From the NCBI GenBank assembly GCA_936440205.1, contig OW387135.1:35938792-36002791 (forward strand): DNA of 64,000 nucleotides, read 5' to 3'. A model generated the notes under the pieces. That model saw only the letters and a list, made by a program, of their open reading frames with translations. It ran no database searches and was not told where the DNA came from. This document shows positions 60,801 to 64,000 of the stretch, in pieces (position 1 is the first letter of the stretch; each line of letters opens with the position of its first letter). Both the position numbers and the translations under genes were made by a program. Source of the DNA: Lepidonotus clava. Its lineage: Eukaryota; Annelida; Polychaeta; Phyllodocida; Polynoidae.

Positions 60801-63800
60801 GCCTGTCGACCAACCGACCCAAAATAGATGCGCACGTTCATGAATAAGCAACGAATGACTATAAAAGGCGTTACTTTCTTTGTGCCTGGCTCCGTTGCTC
60901 CATTGGCCTCTGTGAGGCGGACGGTGTGTGTTGGTGTGAGGGGTAAGGTGGGGTTAGGGGGGAGGGCTGGTCAGGCCTACTGGACGGGAGGTGGGTGTAC
61001 CGGGGGAGGATTGGGCGGCGGGCGAGGTGTGTCAGTAGTGCAGGGCAAAGGTGGTGATCAGCTGGCAGCCCATGCGAAGCGCACGTCCGCCCGGCCGATC
61101 AATTATGCCAGTCTCATGAAAGATTAAACCGAGATCCGCGCCTCCCCGTGTCACACTCCGATACTGAAGATCCGTCGCAATCCCCCGATGGTAGGTGGGT
61201 ATGTTGTACCCCAAGGACAAACGCAATCCACTCATTATGTATACCTGAGGTTACAATCGATCTAATGAAACTGATTATTGCAATGCTTTCACCACGAATT
61301 CAGAATATTGTTTTAAAGATGCGCTTTAGGCAGTGTGAAGGTTAGTTCTACTTGTTGTTTTTAGAAATGTTGCAAACAGGTGAATATTCATGAGGTTAAC
61401 AGGAATGTTATCATTATTTCACGGATATTGAAGTTGACCGCCCTCACCCAAACGTACTTGAATGAACAAGAACAACACCCATAGACCCATTGAAAAGGGT
61501 GTCTGTACCTGGTTGAAGTTTTGCATGGAGCTGGACGAGGTGGCTCCCAGGTAGAACACAATAGAAAACTGATGGCAACGCTCGTGTGTATGGACCGCCG
61601 ATACATTATTGATTAGGCCAAATTAAATTGTGCGAGTCAGATCAAGCAGAAAGAGGGAGGCTTGGCCGCGTGCCATAACACCTCATCCCAACCCGACCTG
61701 TCTATTGTAGCCATGTGCTTTCTACACGGTGCAGACACATATAGGACTTTAGAGAGCGCTGCTCACAGTTCTATCAATGCCTCAGCATCCCGCTTTGCCA
61801 GTCAATGATGGCACTCGTTTACGTGTTGTACTCATGATTACATCAGCTTTGATGGGAAGGCCGCGGAATGGAGACCTCCCTATGCCCCTACTGAGGCTCC
61901 GTTTGTGGTTGATGAGAGGATGAGAGATGCCGGAACTGGATGTTTTTTCCCAAAATTAAATGAGATTACAGTATATTTGATTTGGTATTTTTCTGGGACA
62001 TATTCCTATAAAAGGATGTTACAGTGCAGACCACTGTAATTGCTCTTGACAGACGTTGTATATGTGATCCATTTCTTGCTGCTATATTAGCAATGAATTG
62101 GAAATCATCCTAATGATACTGTAATTATTCAGTAATGGCATTTAGGTTTTTGGGTCTTTTTTCCACTGGGGGGGGGGGGAGTTATTAATATACTTATGGT
62201 CATTTTCTACAATATGACATTCCAATGGAGAGGGATATACGTAACACGTTGAGTGCATGTTTTAATGTCATGTGTTATCTTGAGAAGTGAATTGGTCATC
62301 TATTCTGATGTTCAATTCATTATTCAAATTGTCCACCGAAACTAAATCGATTATACGAACATCCGAGCTTTCACTTCTACTATTACCACAATGCCCCTGC
62401 AAATGGCCCTGCGTGATCGAATTATACTTAGATGCATATCCCTTAGTGGACATAATGGCATCGGTATAGAGACACTTCTGACAATGTCTTTTTCTACACC
62501 AGACTCAGGTCCCTTTTATTAGTGTATTAGTGGCGCAGGTAAAGTATATTATTATGGCAAATCGGTCTTTGGATTCCGAGATCAAGTCGAATTTTTGGTA
62601 ATACAATGTCATAACTTCAATGTTTTATATCAAAAGAAAGATATCATATCCTGGTTCGACATAGACTTTATGAGTAGAAATAATAGTGACTTCTGTCAAA
62701 CTGATGACTGACCTTTCCCAGACGTTATACATCACCTGCTACACACCTCACCCCCCCCCCCTCCCTGAGGGATGATCACCAATCAGGGTATGACGTAACC
62801 TGGCCGAGCCGGCTTGGTCAGGGGGTTGGGCCCGTGGGAGACTACCCTGCCCACCTGTCCCAGAGGTGGTGGGCTTTAATTAATACCATTCACCTTACAC
62901 ATGCGACGGATTGCGCCCTCACTGCGACTAATTGTTAGATAAGAGGGCTACTAAAGATGTGGTGATGTGGTGGCTGCTGCCTGCGTAGGAATGTATGATA
63001 AAGATATATTTTGATGTACTAGTGTGGTAAAGGTTATATCCGAAGGAACATGTGTGATATTTACGTTTATATATGCATGTATATCTTTACGTGTGTGAAG
63101 AGATGGGCATTTCTTATAGCATTATTCTTATGAATTACTTTATAAGGTTCATACAGTTTAAAAGGCGCGATGTTATACAAAAACTACGACTTCACCTCAC
63201 CTGCTCACAGTGGTAGAAAGAGCAATAATGAAATCAAGGTACAAAAACGTGCCCATTTATATTTCAAACAAGTTCGCCAGGGCAACTTAATGTTCTGATG
63301 AATAATTACTACATTGACCAATTAACTTTACACACGTACATACACAAACAATTCTGCTTAACATTTGCGAAAGAGCAACACCCAAGTCTATCAATTATAG
63401 TTCCAACGTGATCGGGTTTGATAAAACCCTCAATTTGTATAAATCTTTATAGAACAGCATATCTTAGTACTTTGAATCTTTTTATTTTTGTATCCATTAA
63501 AGCCAGTAATCGATTTGTTTGGAAACAATCTTCTATATTTCACAATAACATTATCCACAATAACCGTAGCTAGTACCACTGCCTTTATCGATCATTGAGC
63601 AAGATTGCAGCATGATAAAGGGTCCCATCACTAGAGTAGTGTCAACAGAGTTGCCCTGCTGACACGGCGTATAATTGGTCACCATAGTAAATTGGCGTTT
63701 ATAGGAGACGTGTGCGAGTAGTGTTCACAGAAGAAGAGAGTGGATTCACAGTATGGTGGGCGGCGATTTACAGCTCAGTCTCCAATCTGGCCCACAGGCT

Positions 63801-64000
63801 CTTGCCGGGACAGTGGGTGCTCTCTTTGTTCAATAACGACCCGGTCAGATAAGGACTCAGGGCAACAGAGGGCCACAGCCTTTACTGCTCCTTCCTTTGT
63901 TTGCCAACAGATTCAGAGGCAAAGGGTCAGCCTGGATGCGGGAGGTGTCGATGGGAAAGGTGCCAAGTTGGCTGTCCGCATCATTTAGCTGTGGTATAGG
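57892..64000 (+). other. Likely first intron of the signal-peptide gene
   Basis: About 6.1 kb after the donor. GC-rich patches at 60.88-61.16 kb and 62.78-62.87 kb, a G-run at 62.17 kb and a C-run at 62.75 kb. Two acceptor-like sites (59931, 63910) give very short frames only. The true second exon probably lies beyond the window. Confidence 0.4.

Overview
The window looks like nuclear DNA of a marine invertebrate animal, most likely a deuterostome such as an echinoderm or hemichordate. The evidence is small exons with GT-AG borders set in long introns, AT-rich non-coding DNA with GC-rich islands, many short inverted-repeat transposons, and frequent AGGCCTA-type words. The clade is an inference from general character, not from a marker gene. 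I see no rRNA, tRNA, bacterial operon, CRISPR array, retrovirus-like element or reverse transcriptase.

One gene dominates. On the minus strand, eight exons between 46055 and 2104 join with matching splice phases into a tandem-C2 membrane protein of the synaptotagmin-15 type. It has a glycosylatable N-terminal segment, one transmembrane helix, a basic and Ser/Thr-rich linker, C2A, and most of C2B. The last exon or exons are not visible and probably lie to the left of position 1. The first two introns are about 20 and 16 kb. They hold MITE-like elements, satellites and CpG-rich islands that could be enhancers or alternative promoters. The clearest island is at 11.15-11.58 kb, just upstream of exon 3.

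On the plus strand a signal-peptide exon at 57828-57891 opens a second gene, probably for a secreted or membrane protein, running off to the right. A TATA box and initiator at ideal spacing (54518-54549) and a splice acceptor at 57508 suggest its 5' end. The two genes are divergent. The roughly 8-12 kb between them carries three CTCF-like motifs at 47.7, 48.9 and 54.3 kb, where a boundary might be expected.

Mobile DNA is mostly non-autonomous inverted-repeat elements: 6.67-7.07, 34.5-35.34 (nested), 42.8-43.64 (a side-by-side pair), 44.88-45.58, 49.47-49.80 and 52.75-52.94 kb. There is also an (AACC)n-tailed SINE-like fragment at 49.97 kb, a 21-bp minisatellite at 40.93-41.48 kb, and a 51-bp perfect palindrome at 46.97 kb. 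The least ordinary signals are a paralogous empty site inside the nested element, a strongly over-represented palindromic word GAGCWGCTC (11 copies), and a degenerate dispersed repeat built on AGTAGTATATGGAAA.
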